Shown: positions 46,895 to 57,420, counted from the first letter of the stretch. The stretch: DNA of 64,000 nucleotides from Flavobacteriaceae bacterium 3519-10 (GCA_000023725.1 CP001673.1:2056342-2120341), one strand, 5' to 3'. Numbers and translations are program-made. Notes: generated by a model not told the origin, from the sequence alone.

Positions 46895-49800
46895 CTACTT
46901 AATGACCTTTTTAACGGTGATCTTGTCATTATGATTAATTTTCAGCACATACACACCATTCACCATAAGACCGGAATCTATCACCGCTGTGGTGCTTTTC
47001 GGCTTTAGCTTTTGTAAAAGCCTGCCGCTTAGATCATATACTTCTACATCGTCAATATTAGTACGTTGCGCTTTCACCACAAAGTTGGTCCCGTCCCGGT
47101 ACACCTGAAGCTCTTCCTTCACAGCACTGTCGGTTGCCAATACGGCTTCGGGTTTGTAAATAATTTCAAACCGTCCTGTACTTTCACCCGCGTTTGCTGC
47201 GAAGGTGTAATCGCCCTCGCTGAGGTTCGTTACTATTCCTGTTTGCTTGTCTTTAAGATAGATATTTTGTCCGTTGGCGAAGATGCCCTCGGTGGTGTCG
47301 ATTTTTATCCGGTAGTTCCCGCTTACAAAATGCGACGAGCCTAATGGGATTTTATCAGTATCCCCGAAGGAAGTACGTCCGTTTATCGCAGATTTCTCTG
47401 TGCCTACCATACTGAAGAGCGCATCGGATCCACCCATCGTGCGCGAGTCTTCGGCACCAAAAGCATCGTTACCCCCCCCATAATGCACGATGGCTATTGT
47501 TGAAGTAATACCTGAAGGGGCTGTCATCTGTAGCCAGTAACGGTCTGTAGGAATTGACGTTGCAGTTTTGCCGAGAAAATCTACTGCTGAACCTTCCGCA
47601 GTTCTTATACTGTTATCAAATTTGAAGTTGTAAGCAGTTTGCAACGACCGTGTCATAAAACCCTGTCCAACCTTTACTATTTTGGTCGGTCTTTTAGCTC
47701 CAACCACTGTTCCATTGTTGAGCGAACCTGCGGCCGTTCCGGTTCCCTCCGGACCCGTAAGTACATTGAAAATCGCGTAGGATTGTCCGCCATAACTGCT
47801 GCCCTGCTGCTGGAAGATTGTATTTTTATTGTTATCCCAGAAATAGAATGTCGGACTGATGTTAGGTGACTCAACCTGCACGCCGTCGGTCTTTCCACCG
47901 TTAATGTCATATAACTTCCGCAGATCAATATTAGACGCATACGGATTTCCCATCAGATTATAACCAAAAGTCGTCACGTCAATATTTTTATTCGCCACTG
48001 CCAATGTGATCTCACCGTTTTGCGGGGTCCCTTTAAACTGTGCTGTCGTTTTTCCGTCGGTTAAAACAGTTGTTACGGGGGGCTCTTTCACCGCAGAACC
48101 TCGACCCGGAACATTAGCACCCGACGAGGTGGAAAACGTATTCGTCGTTTGGTTGTGATACAGTACCGTCCCGTTTGTGGTTCCCGGAAAGACCGTTTTA
48201 AAGGACTGACCGCTTTCAAACGCTACGGGAGTACCGAGGTAATTGTACTGCACCCGATCTGCACCAATTTTAAACTCGCGTTCCGAAATAATATTTCCAG
48301 AATTGGCAGGTGACGGCGTGTTATTAATCTGTACAAGATTTCCTTCCGACTGAACTAAAACACTTCCATTATTTGTAAAGTTATTCACTACAGTTAGTGA
48401 GGTATTGGGAGCAATAGTGAGTTTTTTCGATGCACTTACAGTACAGTCGCACGCGTAAACCGAACCTGCGGAGGTATTGTAATCACTGTAGAATCTGACA
48501 CTCAGACCGTTATTTTGAGGAATCCCCTCACTACTCCATCCGCTTGCACTATAAACTGAAGTTAATCCCACTTTAATAACTCCTGTCGCCTTTTTATCCC
48601 CACATCCTCCTGATAGGGGAATACTGTAATTAAAAGTTCCAGTTACGGTTGGGGTTCCGCTGATGGTAATCTTATTATTATTCCACAGCGCGGTTACTCC
48701 CGCTGGTAAACCGTTCACTCCGGTTGAAACACCATTGTTTGCAATGCCGTTTGCACCCGTCGTTTCGTAGGTTATCGGAGAAATTGCTGTAGCAGCACAA
48801 ATCTGCTGATTATCGGTATTTGGTAATGAACTTAAAGTAACAGTGTTGGCTGGGTTGACAACCATGGTAATTGCATTGGAAGTCACGGGTGAACCCGTCA
48901 AACATGGTGTCGCATTTGAAGTCAGTGTTACCGTTACTTCATCACCATTAACTAATGTAGATGATGCAAAAGTAGCACTGTTCGCTCCAACAGGATTTCC
49001 GTTGACTTTCCATTGATAAGATGGAGCTAAACCACCGTTTGTAGGAGTCACTGTGAAAGTCACATTCGCACCTGAACAAATCGTTGTTGCTGTCGCTCCA
49101 ATACGTACACTTGCAGGCAAGTTTGGATTAACAACCATGGTAATTGCATTGGAGATAGTGGGTGAACCGGCTAAACAGGACGTCGCATTGGATGTCATTA
49201 CTACTGTAATAGCATCATTATTGGCTAACGAGGTAGTTGTATAGGTTGCATTGATAGCACCTGTAATGTTTGTGCCTCCTTTTCTCCATTGGTAAGTTGG
49301 TGAGGTACCGCCATTCGTTGGTGTTGCCGTAAAAGTAACCGTACTTCCTGCACAAATATTGTTAGCACTAGCTGCAATACTTACACTGGCGGTCAGCCTC
49401 GGATTAACGCTCATGACCAGCTCATTGGAAGTGGCGGGTGAACCGGTTGCACACGGGCCAGCATTTGAAGTAAGTACTGCCGTTACTTTATCACCACTTG
49501 CTAAAGCCGTGGTAGTAAAAGTCGCACTGTTGGAACCAACGTTGCTGCCGTTCACTTTCCATTGGAAGCTCGGTGCTGTTCCGCCATTAATTGGAGTTGC
49601 CGTAAAAGTCACCTGACTTCCAGCACAGATTGTGGTTCCCGAGTTGGCGGAAATACTGACACTTGCAGGTAAATTAGGAGTTACTGTAACCCATTTATAA
49701 GGACCGTATCCTGTACTGCAGCTGTTGGTTGCATTTACAGATACGTTCGCACTGCTGGTTCCAATCTTCACCGTGATAGAATTGGTTCCCTGTCCACTCA

Positions 49801-52800
49801 GTATCGACCACCCAGAGGCTGTATTTACAGTCCAGGTGTAGCTGGTGCCATTAGCAACCGGATCCACCGAAAATATTTGCGTGCTTCCCGCACATTGCGT
49901 ATCACTGCCCGATATCGCACCGGGAGTTGCAACATTATCAAGATGGGTGATCTTAGCGGAATTGCTGTACAGTAAAGTACAACCTCCACTCTGAATTACC
50001 GCGCGGTAATACTTATCAACAGTTACATTTTGCGCGGTGAACGGACTCCCGGTATTGGCAATAGCGGTAATAGTTCCTCCGGAAAAATTATCCAGAGAAG
50101 ATTCCCATCGTACGATTGCGCCAACGTTTCCGCTCAGATTTAAATTCGTGCTGTTCGAAGTACCGCAAACCACAGTATTGGCTGGTGTAACTGTTCCGGC
50201 TACCGTGGGCGGCGATACGGTAATATATTTATAACCACTTCCTTCACCGCTTGCATATCCGGTACCGCAACTGTTAACTGCATTCACGGAAATATTCCCG
50301 GCGTTGGTGCCAACAGTCACGGTAATGGAAGTGGTATTCAACCCACCGGTAATGCTCCAGCCCGTAGGAACAGTCCAGGTATAGCCTGTTGCATTAGCAA
50401 CCGGTGCAATACTGTAGACCTGCCCGGTATTGCCGGCACATTGGTTAGCCGATCCTGTTATTACACCAGGAACCGCAGGCAAGGAATGGACAGTCGCTGT
50501 CACCTCAAAACGCCCCACGCTTTCACATCCGTTCAGTGTTTGAGATGCATAATATTTCGTTCCGTTGACCAATACTGTTGTTGTGGGCAACGGACTTCCG
50601 CCACTTGCGGCCGCATACCATTTTATTACTGTTCCGGTAGCAGACAGGTTGCTTACAGTTGGATTTTGATTGGAACAAAATATTTGAGATGGCGGTCCTG
50701 TGGGCGCCGGCGTACTTGTAACCGTGAGGTCTACACCATTATCTTCTCCCATAACTGCAGGAACACTGCTGACAACGCGTATTCGATATTTGGACCCTGC
50801 GGGTGTATTCGCAGGGATCACTGAAGTAATAGTGCTGCGGGATAGTGCATCAGTTACTCCCGTCAGTGTCAGTTTTTTCTGTCCGATCTCAGTTGAAGTT
50901 GCAAAACTTCCCGAAGCATCGGACAACTGAGCTTTAAAAACATTTTCCTCAATGTACGAATGAGTAATCTTAAAAGGTACTTCAATGGGATAGCCCGCAC
51001 ATAAAGAGGTTGCCGACATATTATCGATGCGTATACCATTTTTTCTCGCCAATGTAAAAAATCTATAATTCCCTATCACACTGGAGTTTGTAATACCTGT
51101 GTCGCCGACTGTCCCACCTAATCCATCATACGTTCCGTTGACAGTACCGCTACCTGCTATCACATCAAAAGGTGATATTGCAGACGGCCTTGATAAGGAA
51201 ATCGTACTGGCAGTGTAAGTACCGCCTGATAACGACCAATACTCTGTCGTACTGATACTACCTATGGTTTTAGGTACTGTCGGAATTAAAAAGTTTGGAG
51301 AGCCTGCAGTGCTGCCTGTAAAAGCTTCCACCTGCGAAGGTGTTGCAGAGGTTGAGTTTGTTTTTAAAGCAAATGGCAAATGGGTGCTGCCTTTACCCAC
51401 CGGAAATCTATACTCTGCATTTATAGCAGTCGTCCATTTAACAGGGCCATTGATGAACGATGCGGAAGAACCTCCTGTAATAGCTGCTACTGCAGTATTA
51501 GTAACATTTAACAAATTGGTGGTGGAGGTGGTAAGAATCCCCCGGGTCAATGTTAGGGTATTTGTTACGGTAACATCATCATTGGTTCCAATGATACCAA
51601 GGGAAACACCACCGCCGGTATTATTGACGTTCAGTTTATAAAACGCGGTAGGGACAAAACCCGTTCCACTGATAGATTGTGCACCGGCACCATTGAAAAC
51701 AACAGTTCCTGTACCCGGTATGAGACTTCCTCCACTGGAGATATCATTAATAAAATTTCCTCCGATGTTAAAGGTTGTGTTAGTCATTGATACAGTTGCT
51801 GGCGTAGCCCCCGGAAAAAAATCACCTTTTAGATTGACGGTTGGACTATAAGTACTGAGGTCCACGTGGGAGCCTGTCGAAAAATTACCATTAATATTTA
51901 AAACACCACTTTGCACAGTTTTTTTTCCGGGAAATTGTGATTCCAGGTGATAATAATCTGGCTCCGTAGAAATAAATTGGGTAGGACCGGTTGTAATCCA
52001 ATCAATGTACTGGACAATACTTCCCTCATTTAATTTTATATTAGCTTTTTTATACAGTGTGGGGAAATATGTTACTTTACTATTATGAGTTAAGTCCAGA
52101 GGCGGAACGGGAGTGGGATAGTCAAAACCTTTCCCTAAAACCAGCATTGCGTTGTCTTCGACAGTAAGTATGCCTCCCGCATCGTTCCCTACAATTTGGT
52201 ACTCAAAATCAATCAATTTAGTGCCATTGCTGATATACAGGTCTTTATTCACTGTTATGGGGCCAGCTAATGATTTAATCCCGCTCCCTGAGGTAATTAA
52301 ATTTCTATAGGTGCTGCCATAAACATTCTGGTCTGCGCCGTCATAGTTTACCGTACTAGTAGTTCCATTAAGGTTTAAAGTATTTTCCCCCGTAGAACTA
52401 AATGCAAATGGACTTGCATTTCCTAATAAAAGAGTACCACTTTGATTACCTGAGGCCAATGTGAACGTAGAATTATTCGAGCCATGTTCGTTGATGGTTT
52501 TAATTTGTCCATTGATGTCGACTATACCATTTCCTAACTCAAATTTTGCGTTATTAAATCGTCGAATTAAAGATGATGTATTACTATTATTATAAATCTC
52601 GATGTTTTGACCAGCATTAATTTTATTTATCTGAGAAGTTAATATTGTTGTTTTTGTCGCGGTTAGATTGACATCCGTACCTATGAAAATATTCGTAACA
52701 TTTAAAATTCCTGAGCCTGTTATCAGTGCAGAAGAATCATTTGACGAACCAGAATATACCGTAAGAGCTCCATTAACCGTCAGTATAGAATTTACCGTCA

Positions 52801-53074
52801 ATGTAGCGTTAGTACCCGAAAATCCCACCGAGGCGCACGAGGTAGTAGCCGTGACTGTCACAACATTTCCAGCCTCAATGACAAAAGAATCTGTCGCCAA
52901 AAGTACAACATTAACACCCAGTGCCGCACCATTACTCGAAGTTGACCAGGTGGTATTAGCATTCCAATTCCCGCTTTGTCGAGAATAATAAGTAGCTGCA
53001 TCAGCAAATGTTAAAGACAAAAACATCAGCATCAATATCCAGCTTTTTCTATAGAAAGTAATTTTTTTTATCAT
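46895..53074 (-). CDS. Giant T9SS type A cargo protein with Ig-like repeats, 2059 residues
   Basis: The start is the ATG at 53074 (MIKKITFYRKSWILMLMFLS, a clear signal peptide ending near ADAA). The N-terminal ~750 residues are Asn/Thr-rich beta-helix-like repeats. The middle has PKD/Ig-like domains, including two 'QCAG...YTWTV..GWSI' modules and three ~92-residue tandem repeats (…ICAGS.VTFTATP.NGG..P..QWK…). The C-terminal ~470 residues are the shared cargo module, with the sorting domain VEVYDLSGRLLQKLKP and TVKKVIK at the end. It is secreted through the outer membrane by T9SS and probably surface-attached; ligand unknown. A strong terminator follows. Confidence 0.9.
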   Translation of the reverse strand: MIKKITFYRKSWILMLMFLSLTFADAATYYSRQSGNWNANTTWSTSSNGAALGVNVVLLATDSFVIEAGNVVTVTATTSCASVGFSGTNATLTVNSILTVNGALTVYSGSSNDSSALITGSGILNVTNIFIGTDVNLTATKTTILTSQINKINAGQNIEIYNNSNTSSLIRRFNNAKFELGNGIVDINGQIKTINEHGSNNSTFTLASGNQSGTLLLGNASPFAFSSTGENTLNLNGTTSTVNYDGADQNVYGSTYRNLITSGSGIKSLAGPITVNKDLYISNGTKLIDFEYQIVGNDAGGILTVEDNAMLVLGKGFDYPTPVPPLDLTHNSKVTYFPTLYKKANIKLNEGSIVQYIDWITTGPTQFISTEPDYYHLESQFPGKKTVQSGVLNINGNFSTGSHVDLSTYSPTVNLKGDFFPGATPATVSMTNTTFNIGGNFINDISSGGSLIPGTGTVVFNGAGAQSISGTGFVPTAFYKLNVNNTGGGVSLGIIGTNDDVTVTNTLTLTRGILTTSTTNLLNVTNTAVAAITGGSSASFINGPVKWTTAINAEYRFPVGKGSTHLPFALKTNSTSATPSQVEAFTGSTAGSPNFLIPTVPKTIGSISTTEYWSLSGGTYTASTISLSRPSAISPFDVIAGSGTVNGTYDGLGGTVGDTGITNSSVIGNYRFFTLARKNGIRIDNMSATSLCAGYPIEVPFKITHSYIEENVFKAQLSDASGSFATSTEIGQKKLTLTGVTDALSRSTITSVIPANTPAGSKYRIRVVSSVPAVMGEDNGVDLTVTSTPAPTGPPSQIFCSNQNPTVSNLSATGTVIKWYAAASGGSPLPTTTVLVNGTKYYASQTLNGCESVGRFEVTATVHSLPAVPGVITGSANQCAGNTGQVYSIAPVANATGYTWTVPTGWSITGGLNTTSITVTVGTNAGNISVNAVNSCGTGYASGEGSGYKYITVSPPTVAGTVTPANTVVCGTSNSTNLNLSGNVGAIVRWESSLDNFSGGTITAIANTGSPFTAQNVTVDKYYRAVIQSGGCTLLYSNSAKITHLDNVATPGAISGSDTQCAGSTQIFSVDPVANGTSYTWTVNTASGWSILSGQGTNSITVKIGTSSANVSVNATNSCSTGYGPYKWVTVTPNLPASVSISANSGTTICAGSQVTFTATPINGGTAPSFQWKVNGSNVGSNSATFTTTALASGDKVTAVLTSNAGPCATGSPATSNELVMSVNPRLTASVSIAASANNICAGSTVTFTATPTNGGTSPTYQWRKGGTNITGAINATYTTTSLANNDAITVVMTSNATSCLAGSPTISNAITMVVNPNLPASVRIGATATTICSGANVTFTVTPTNGGLAPSYQWKVNGNPVGANSATFASSTLVNGDEVTVTLTSNATPCLTGSPVTSNAITMVVNPANTVTLSSLPNTDNQQICAATAISPITYETTGANGIANNGVSTGVNGLPAGVTALWNNNKITISGTPTVTGTFNYSIPLSGGCGDKKATGVIKVGLTSVYSASGWSSEGIPQNNGLSVRFYSDYNTSAGSVYACDCTVSASKKLTIAPNTSLTVVNNFTNNGSVLVQSEGNLVQINNTPSPANSGNIISEREFKIGADRVQYNYLGTPVAFESGQSFKTVFPGTTNGTVLYHNQTTNTFSTSSGANVPGRGSAVKEPPVTTVLTDGKTTAQFKGTPQNGEITLAVANKNIDVTTFGYNLMGNPYASNIDLRKLYDINGGKTDGVQVESPNISPTFYFWDNNKNTIFQQQGSSYGGQSYAIFNVLTGPEGTGTAAGSLNNGTVVGAKRPTKIVKVGQGFMTRSLQTAYNFKFDNSIRTAEGSAVDFLGKTATSIPTDRYWLQMTAPSGITSTIAIVHYGGGNDAFGAEDSRTMGGSDALFSMVGTEKSAINGRTSFGDTDKIPLGSSHFVSGNYRIKIDTTEGIFANGQNIYLKDKQTGIVTNLSEGDYTFAANAGESTGRFEIIYKPEAVLATDSAVKEELQVYRDGTNFVVKAQRTNIDDVEVYDLSGRLLQKLKPKSTTAVIDSGLMVNGVYVLKINHNDKITVKKVIK
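48850..49678 (-). repeat. Three tandem Ig-like repeats within the 2059-residue cargo gene
   Basis: Three consecutive units of about 92 codons (approximate borders 49678-49399, 49398-49123, 49122-48850) each read LPASV.I / LTASVSI, ICAGS or ICSGA, VTFTATPTNGG, QWKVNG or QWRKGG, and end in SNAITMVVNP. The last two units are the most alike. Borders are estimates. Confidence 0.8.
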
Positions 53075-53187
53075 GTGTGTTTGTGTTTCCAAAGGTGGTG
53101 GTAATACCAGGGTGTTCTGGCTGCGCAGCTAGCTAACAGGGCATCCGCGCATCATGAGGATTTACCAAATAAAATAGCTGCCGTAAC

Positions 53188-53346
53188 TTAAAAAGTAGGG
53201 CATACACGCGGTGCTCCAACGCTGTGATGTTGGATAGCAACTGTAGACTGGCTATTATTAATGGAAGACAGATCGGGATGCCTAGCCGGCAAACCATGGA
53301 ATACGGCAGAACGCCTGTCCATCAGGAAGTAATTTTTTTTCATCAT
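53188..53346 (-). CDS. Possible 52-residue leader ORF
   Basis: An ATG-ATG start at 53346 opens a frame MMKKNYFLMDRRSAVFHGLP… ending in RVCPTF at a TAA, 114 bases before the cargo start. Its first 20 bases closely resemble the beginning of the cargo gene itself (ATGATRAAAAAAA..TTACTT). A TAGATTTG element at 53489-53496 could be an upstream -7 box. It may be a regulatory leader peptide or a decayed duplicate start; it may also be chance. Confidence 0.35.
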   Translation of the reverse strand: MMKKNYFLMDRRSAVFHGLPARHPDLSSINNSQSTVAIQHHSVGAPRVCPTF

Positions 53347-53795
53347 GTTGTGTTTATTTACAAAACAGAAAACTTTTAATCTTCTGCACAGGACGCGTTA
53401 CCGCCGCCTGTTAATTTAGTATGAAATAGAACAGTATCCCCGGTATCATCTACCCCCATAGGTGCTGCCGGCTGCGTATTTCAACGCGCAAATCTAGTAA
53501 TTTTTATCTAATAAATACATAATTACTAATAATTAATTCGTAAACAACTGAATTTTACTAATTTAATAACAGTATTAACATAATATAGACTCCATATGCG
53601 TTACATATGTAACAATTTCATAAAGTGAAAACAAAAATTTATAATTCTTACGGATTCTACCGGAAAAACGGATAAATATTCACTAAAAACATCTTTTGGT
53701 AATAGAATATTTCCACTCTCTCCCACTCCCGAAGACGCAGCTGAATTTCTGATATTGGAGGAGCGCGACGTATATGGGGGTATCGTCATACGGGC
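53347..53795. other. Non-coding gap between two cargo genes
   Basis: This is an A/T-rich stretch with no supported gene. A 69-codon open frame at 53601-53810 on the minus strand has no recognisable features and overlaps the terminator of the next gene. One candidate -7 box lies at 53489-53496. Confidence 0.4.
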
Positions 53796-53830
53796 AATAA
53801 AAAATCCCAAACTGTTTAAAGTTCGGGATT
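53796..53830 (-). terminator. Intrinsic terminator after the 1095-residue cargo gene
   Basis: On the minus strand AATCCCGAACT pairs with AGTTTGGGATT with one mismatch around a 6-base loop and is followed by TTTTTATTG. It is 22 bases beyond the stop. Confidence 0.7.
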
Positions 53831-53851
53831 GCTGTAGGAAAGAGTACCGAA

Positions 53852-56800
53852 TTACCTGACGATTTTCTTCGCCGTAATCAGTCCGCTTTGGTCGATCCGG
53901 GTGATGTACATGCCATTTCGCAGATCTTCAGCACTGATGAAGGCTTCCAATGCATTCGGCTGTGCCCTGTAGATTAAGCGTCCGGCCGTATCAAACAGTT
54001 CGAGCTGGGTTATCTTTTTCGACTGTGCCTTCACCACAAACCGGTTTCCATCACGGTACACGGTGAGTTCATCTTTGGTATCGAAATCCACTGCCAGGAT
54101 AGTCGTCGGTTTATAGATGATTTCAAACCGGCCCGTGGATTCGCCTGCGTCAGCGCTGAAGGTGTAGTTGCCTTCATTCAGGTTGGTAATTATTCCGGTG
54201 TGTTTGTCTTTGAGGTAAACGGCCTGACCATTGGCAAAAACACCTGTCTTCATGTTTAACGAGAAAGTATAGCTACCGGCTGAAAAGTGCCTGGTTTCGA
54301 CCGTGACTGCATCGGTGTCGACAAATGCACTGCGTCCGTCAATCGAGAGTTTTTCGTTTTCTACGATACTGAACACATCATCAGACCCGCCGAATGCTTC
54401 TGAATCATCCACAGCAAACAGGTTGTTTCCGCCGCTGAAATAAACCAAAGCCATATTGGACGTTATGCCTGAGGGCGCGGCCATGCTAAGCCAAAAGCGG
54501 TCGTCTGTGTTCTGTTTACCATAAAATACAGATCCTGCATTATCAGCCAATCGTAACGCATTCGCGAACTTAAGGACTTTGCCGGGGCCCAACGACCTCA
54601 CCATAAAACCTTGTCCTGTTTTCACAATATTGTTAGGGACTTTGCTGGCGCCGGGAGCCGTAGCCATTTGTCCGTACCCCGGCGCCGGAAGACCTTCACC
54701 TCCCGTGCCCGTCGCGGCATTGAAGATTGCATACGCACTTCCGTCATACGTACTGCCTTGTTGCTCATAAAAACTGTTGACCGTGTTATCCCAAAATCTG
54801 AATGTGGACTCGATTTCTGTATTATTATCTTCATACAGCATATTCAAATCGATATTCGACGGATAAGGATTTCCTACCAGGTTATACCCGGAAACAGCTC
54901 CCGAATAGGCTAAGGCATACTCAAGTACGCCATTAAACGGCTTTCCTGTAAAAAATGCCGTTGGCAGAGCACCGGAACTTAGCGGCGGCTCCTTAACTGC
55001 GAGTGACCTTCCCTCAATGTATGCACCCGTTGAATTATTGAAGAAACTTGTTGCTTCATTATAATAAAGCGCAAATGGTGCAGCGACCGCAGCCATCGTG
55101 CCAGTTTTGTAGATGTCAGTTTTTAGATTAGCACCTTCAACCGGCGAAATCAGGTAGTTGTATTCTTTCCGGTCATTGTTTCTAAAACTTAAATTCCGCT
55201 TCAGCAAAATATTACCGGTGTTTACCGCCTCGTCTTCGAGCTGAATCAGGCTTCCATCGCTGTTGACTGTGACGGTTCCGTTGTTGATCAGTGCACCCCG
55301 AAGTTGCAAGTGTCTGTCCGCTTCTACAGTAAGAGATTTTCCGGGATTAATTTCGCATTCGCATGCGTCAATGGATGGGCGTACGCCGGTATAATCAGAG
55401 TCAATAAAGACCTTTTCATCTAAAGTTGGGGCTGGTATTACCACACCAGAACTTGAACGCCAATTGGTGTTGCCCGCAACTGTATTCCACACTTTGTAGA
55501 CGGCGTTGCTCGAAAGTATCCTTACATCATCAATCAGCCAAAGTTTGTTGTTGTTTTCGGTTTTACCTTTAATCCGGAATTTAAGATTAGTGACGCCGGC
55601 TGAGGCAGGGATATTCAGCACGACACTGTTATATTTTGTGCTATTTGTATTGCTAATGACTGTTCCAAGCCCCATTGTAGCTACAGCCTGATTGCCTGAT
55701 AAAAAATGGTTTCTAAAATATAAACCACTGCTTTCCGATCCTCTCAACACAATCTCATCAGACCACGTATTATCTGGCTTTAAAACAGAAACTTTTATCG
55801 TTGAATTTATATTCAATCCATTCTCCGTATCATCATTTACAGTGGGATTGTTCCACCAATGCTGAGGCTTATCGGTTGTTGTGAACGCGGCCACATTAAA
55901 TGCAATTGCGACATCTTTCTTCTGTGCTACATTTACGCCGTTTAAGCCGCAAAACTCGATGGTCTTTTCTGTATTACCGCGGAACATCAGGGAACTTGTA
56001 GCGGAACTATACAGATTTTGGGCGCCAGGATAGAGTTGCGTAGTTAGCGAATTGGAACCGGAAGGACTTGAACTACCGGCCACTAAATCAGCGGCTGAAC
56101 AGCTGGACTCGAGCGTTTGGTCTGTCAGCGCAAAATTGTTTGTTACATATGCAGTACTCTCCAGACTGCAACTCGCGCCAACGCCCATCACTGTAAATTT
56201 GTACGGACTTGGTGCTGCGTTAGAGTACAAATTTATTTCTGCGGTTCTAATTCCATCTGCTAAGGGTTTAAATGATATATAAAAGAGAACGAATGTACCG
56301 CTTGGGGTGGTTGCAACTCCGACTGGCGACAGAGAACTGGGACTAACGGTAAAATCTCCGGGATTCGCTCCCGAAACCGTAATACTGTTAACCGTCAGCT
56401 GAGATCCAGAAGTTCCCTGCAAATTTCTTACCCGGTAGCCTTTGGTTTGTGGCCCAAGGCTGGTCTGTCTCGTTCCAAAGTCAGTCGTCAAGGCTGCTGA
56501 AGCTGGTGATAAGTGCGGTATATGCGTATTGGCTGGGGGTGTAGCCGAATATACCTGGATCTTTGGTGTACCGGTACTTAATTTAAGATTATCTATCCTT
56601 AGATTATCACCCAAATCCAATCCGAGATAGACTTCAATGCGTATCTTTAAACCGGTTTTATTATTTGCCCCTGCGGGTAAAGCAACCGAAAAAGAATCCG
56701 TAGCAGTGCTGCCAAATAGGGATAACAGCTGGAGATCACCCAAATTCTGGAAAGAATTGCCCGCTCCCGTATTTGCATATACCGTCCAACTCCCTGTACC

Positions 56801-57139
56801 GAAAAAAGCACTGAATCTGCCATCGAATGATACTACCATATTTTGATACGCACTGGCATCAATTGATAATTCCAGATAATCACCCCCGCCTACCGCACGC
56901 AACCAGCTGTTATCGTAGCCGGGTGTGCGCGGGTTGCCGTTCGCATAATTATAAGTGAGAGATGTATTTAGAGGAGGAACCGGGGTTGTGTCAGAGTTCA
57001 GATTATTATTAAACTGGTATGATACGATGGTGGTCTGACCGTTATACATTACATACGACAGAATAAAACCTAACAAAAGCAATTTTACCGGCGAATTTCT
57101 GTAAGAGTTTATTAAGCAGAGTAGATTTGTTTTCATCAT
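53852..57139 (-). CDS. T9SS type A cargo protein with choice-of-anchor domains, 1095 residues
   Basis: The protein has a signal peptide (VKLLLLGFILSYVMYNG). A beta-sandwich follows, starting TTIVSYQFNNNLNSDTTPVP (about 35-190). Next are a choice-of-anchor D-like domain (YRVRNLQGTSGSQLTVNSIT; YISFKPLADGIRTAEINLYS), another sandwich (about 330-560) and the shared C-terminal module from about residue 600 (LVGNPYPSNIDLNMLY; LKDKHTGIITNLNEGNYTF; FEIIYKPTTILAV; LFDTAGRLIYRAQP; TAKKIVR). Two ATGs begin the frame. Its residues from about 35 to 175 are duplicated almost unchanged in a broken copy at 61039-61528. It is probably exported and surface-bound; ligand unknown. Confidence 0.9.
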   Translation of the reverse strand: MMKTNLLCLINSYRNSPVKLLLLGFILSYVMYNGQTTIVSYQFNNNLNSDTTPVPPLNTSLTYNYANGNPRTPGYDNSWLRAVGGGDYLELSIDASAYQNMVVSFDGRFSAFFGTGSWTVYANTGAGNSFQNLGDLQLLSLFGSTATDSFSVALPAGANNKTGLKIRIEVYLGLDLGDNLRIDNLKLSTGTPKIQVYSATPPANTHIPHLSPASAALTTDFGTRQTSLGPQTKGYRVRNLQGTSGSQLTVNSITVSGANPGDFTVSPSSLSPVGVATTPSGTFVLFYISFKPLADGIRTAEINLYSNAAPSPYKFTVMGVGASCSLESTAYVTNNFALTDQTLESSCSAADLVAGSSSPSGSNSLTTQLYPGAQNLYSSATSSLMFRGNTEKTIEFCGLNGVNVAQKKDVAIAFNVAAFTTTDKPQHWWNNPTVNDDTENGLNINSTIKVSVLKPDNTWSDEIVLRGSESSGLYFRNHFLSGNQAVATMGLGTVISNTNSTKYNSVVLNIPASAGVTNLKFRIKGKTENNNKLWLIDDVRILSSNAVYKVWNTVAGNTNWRSSSGVVIPAPTLDEKVFIDSDYTGVRPSIDACECEINPGKSLTVEADRHLQLRGALINNGTVTVNSDGSLIQLEDEAVNTGNILLKRNLSFRNNDRKEYNYLISPVEGANLKTDIYKTGTMAAVAAPFALYYNEATSFFNNSTGAYIEGRSLAVKEPPLSSGALPTAFFTGKPFNGVLEYALAYSGAVSGYNLVGNPYPSNIDLNMLYEDNNTEIESTFRFWDNTVNSFYEQQGSTYDGSAYAIFNAATGTGGEGLPAPGYGQMATAPGASKVPNNIVKTGQGFMVRSLGPGKVLKFANALRLADNAGSVFYGKQNTDDRFWLSMAAPSGITSNMALVYFSGGNNLFAVDDSEAFGGSDDVFSIVENEKLSIDGRSAFVDTDAVTVETRHFSAGSYTFSLNMKTGVFANGQAVYLKDKHTGIITNLNEGNYTFSADAGESTGRFEIIYKPTTILAVDFDTKDELTVYRDGNRFVVKAQSKKITQLELFDTAGRLIYRAQPNALEAFISAEDLRNGMYITRIDQSGLITAKKIVR
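56620..57043 (-). repeat. Duplicated N-terminal module, intact copy
   Basis: This ~425-bp segment, encoding the first beta-sandwich of the 1095-residue cargo protein, is nearly identical to 61046-61478. Both copies are in the same orientation, about 4.4 kb apart, with one complete cargo gene between them. The intact copy has a run of five C where the other has six. Borders are estimated by eye. Confidence 0.8.
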
Positions 57140-57420
57140 CGGTTCAGTTTTGTGTTAAATATGTTATACAGACTCAGCACCGGCTGCGTAACCTGCACAA
57201 AATTAAATATCTACCGGTGTATTCCCGCGCGTCATTAAACGGTAAACATCTCGTATTTTAACGCAGGAGCAGTAGCATCATTTTTGGACAACACCATGAT
57301 GACTTCACCCTTAATAATACGTTTTGTGCCTGCAGACAGGAAGGCACCAAAGCCGTGAGATCTCGCTTTGACTGATAAATCGCCGGCGTAAAAGCAATTG
57401 CGTTTAAGATGAACTTAATA
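57140..57420. other. Leader region upstream of the 1095-residue cargo gene
   Basis: No supported gene. On the minus strand an open stretch from about 57413 to a TAA near 57239 reads, among others, KARSHGFGAFLSAGTKRI and EVIMVLSKNDATAPALKY, but its only ATG is late, giving a ~20-residue product at best. A TAATTTTG box (57198-57205) is a weak -7 candidate. Confidence 0.3.

Noticed and set aside
48850-49678. Tandem repeats considered as a possible CRISPR array
   Set aside because: Units are about 276 bases, in frame, and encode Ig-like domains; there are no short repeats with unique spacers.
53601-53810. 69-codon minus-strand open frame
   Set aside because: It overlaps the terminator of the next gene and shows no family features.
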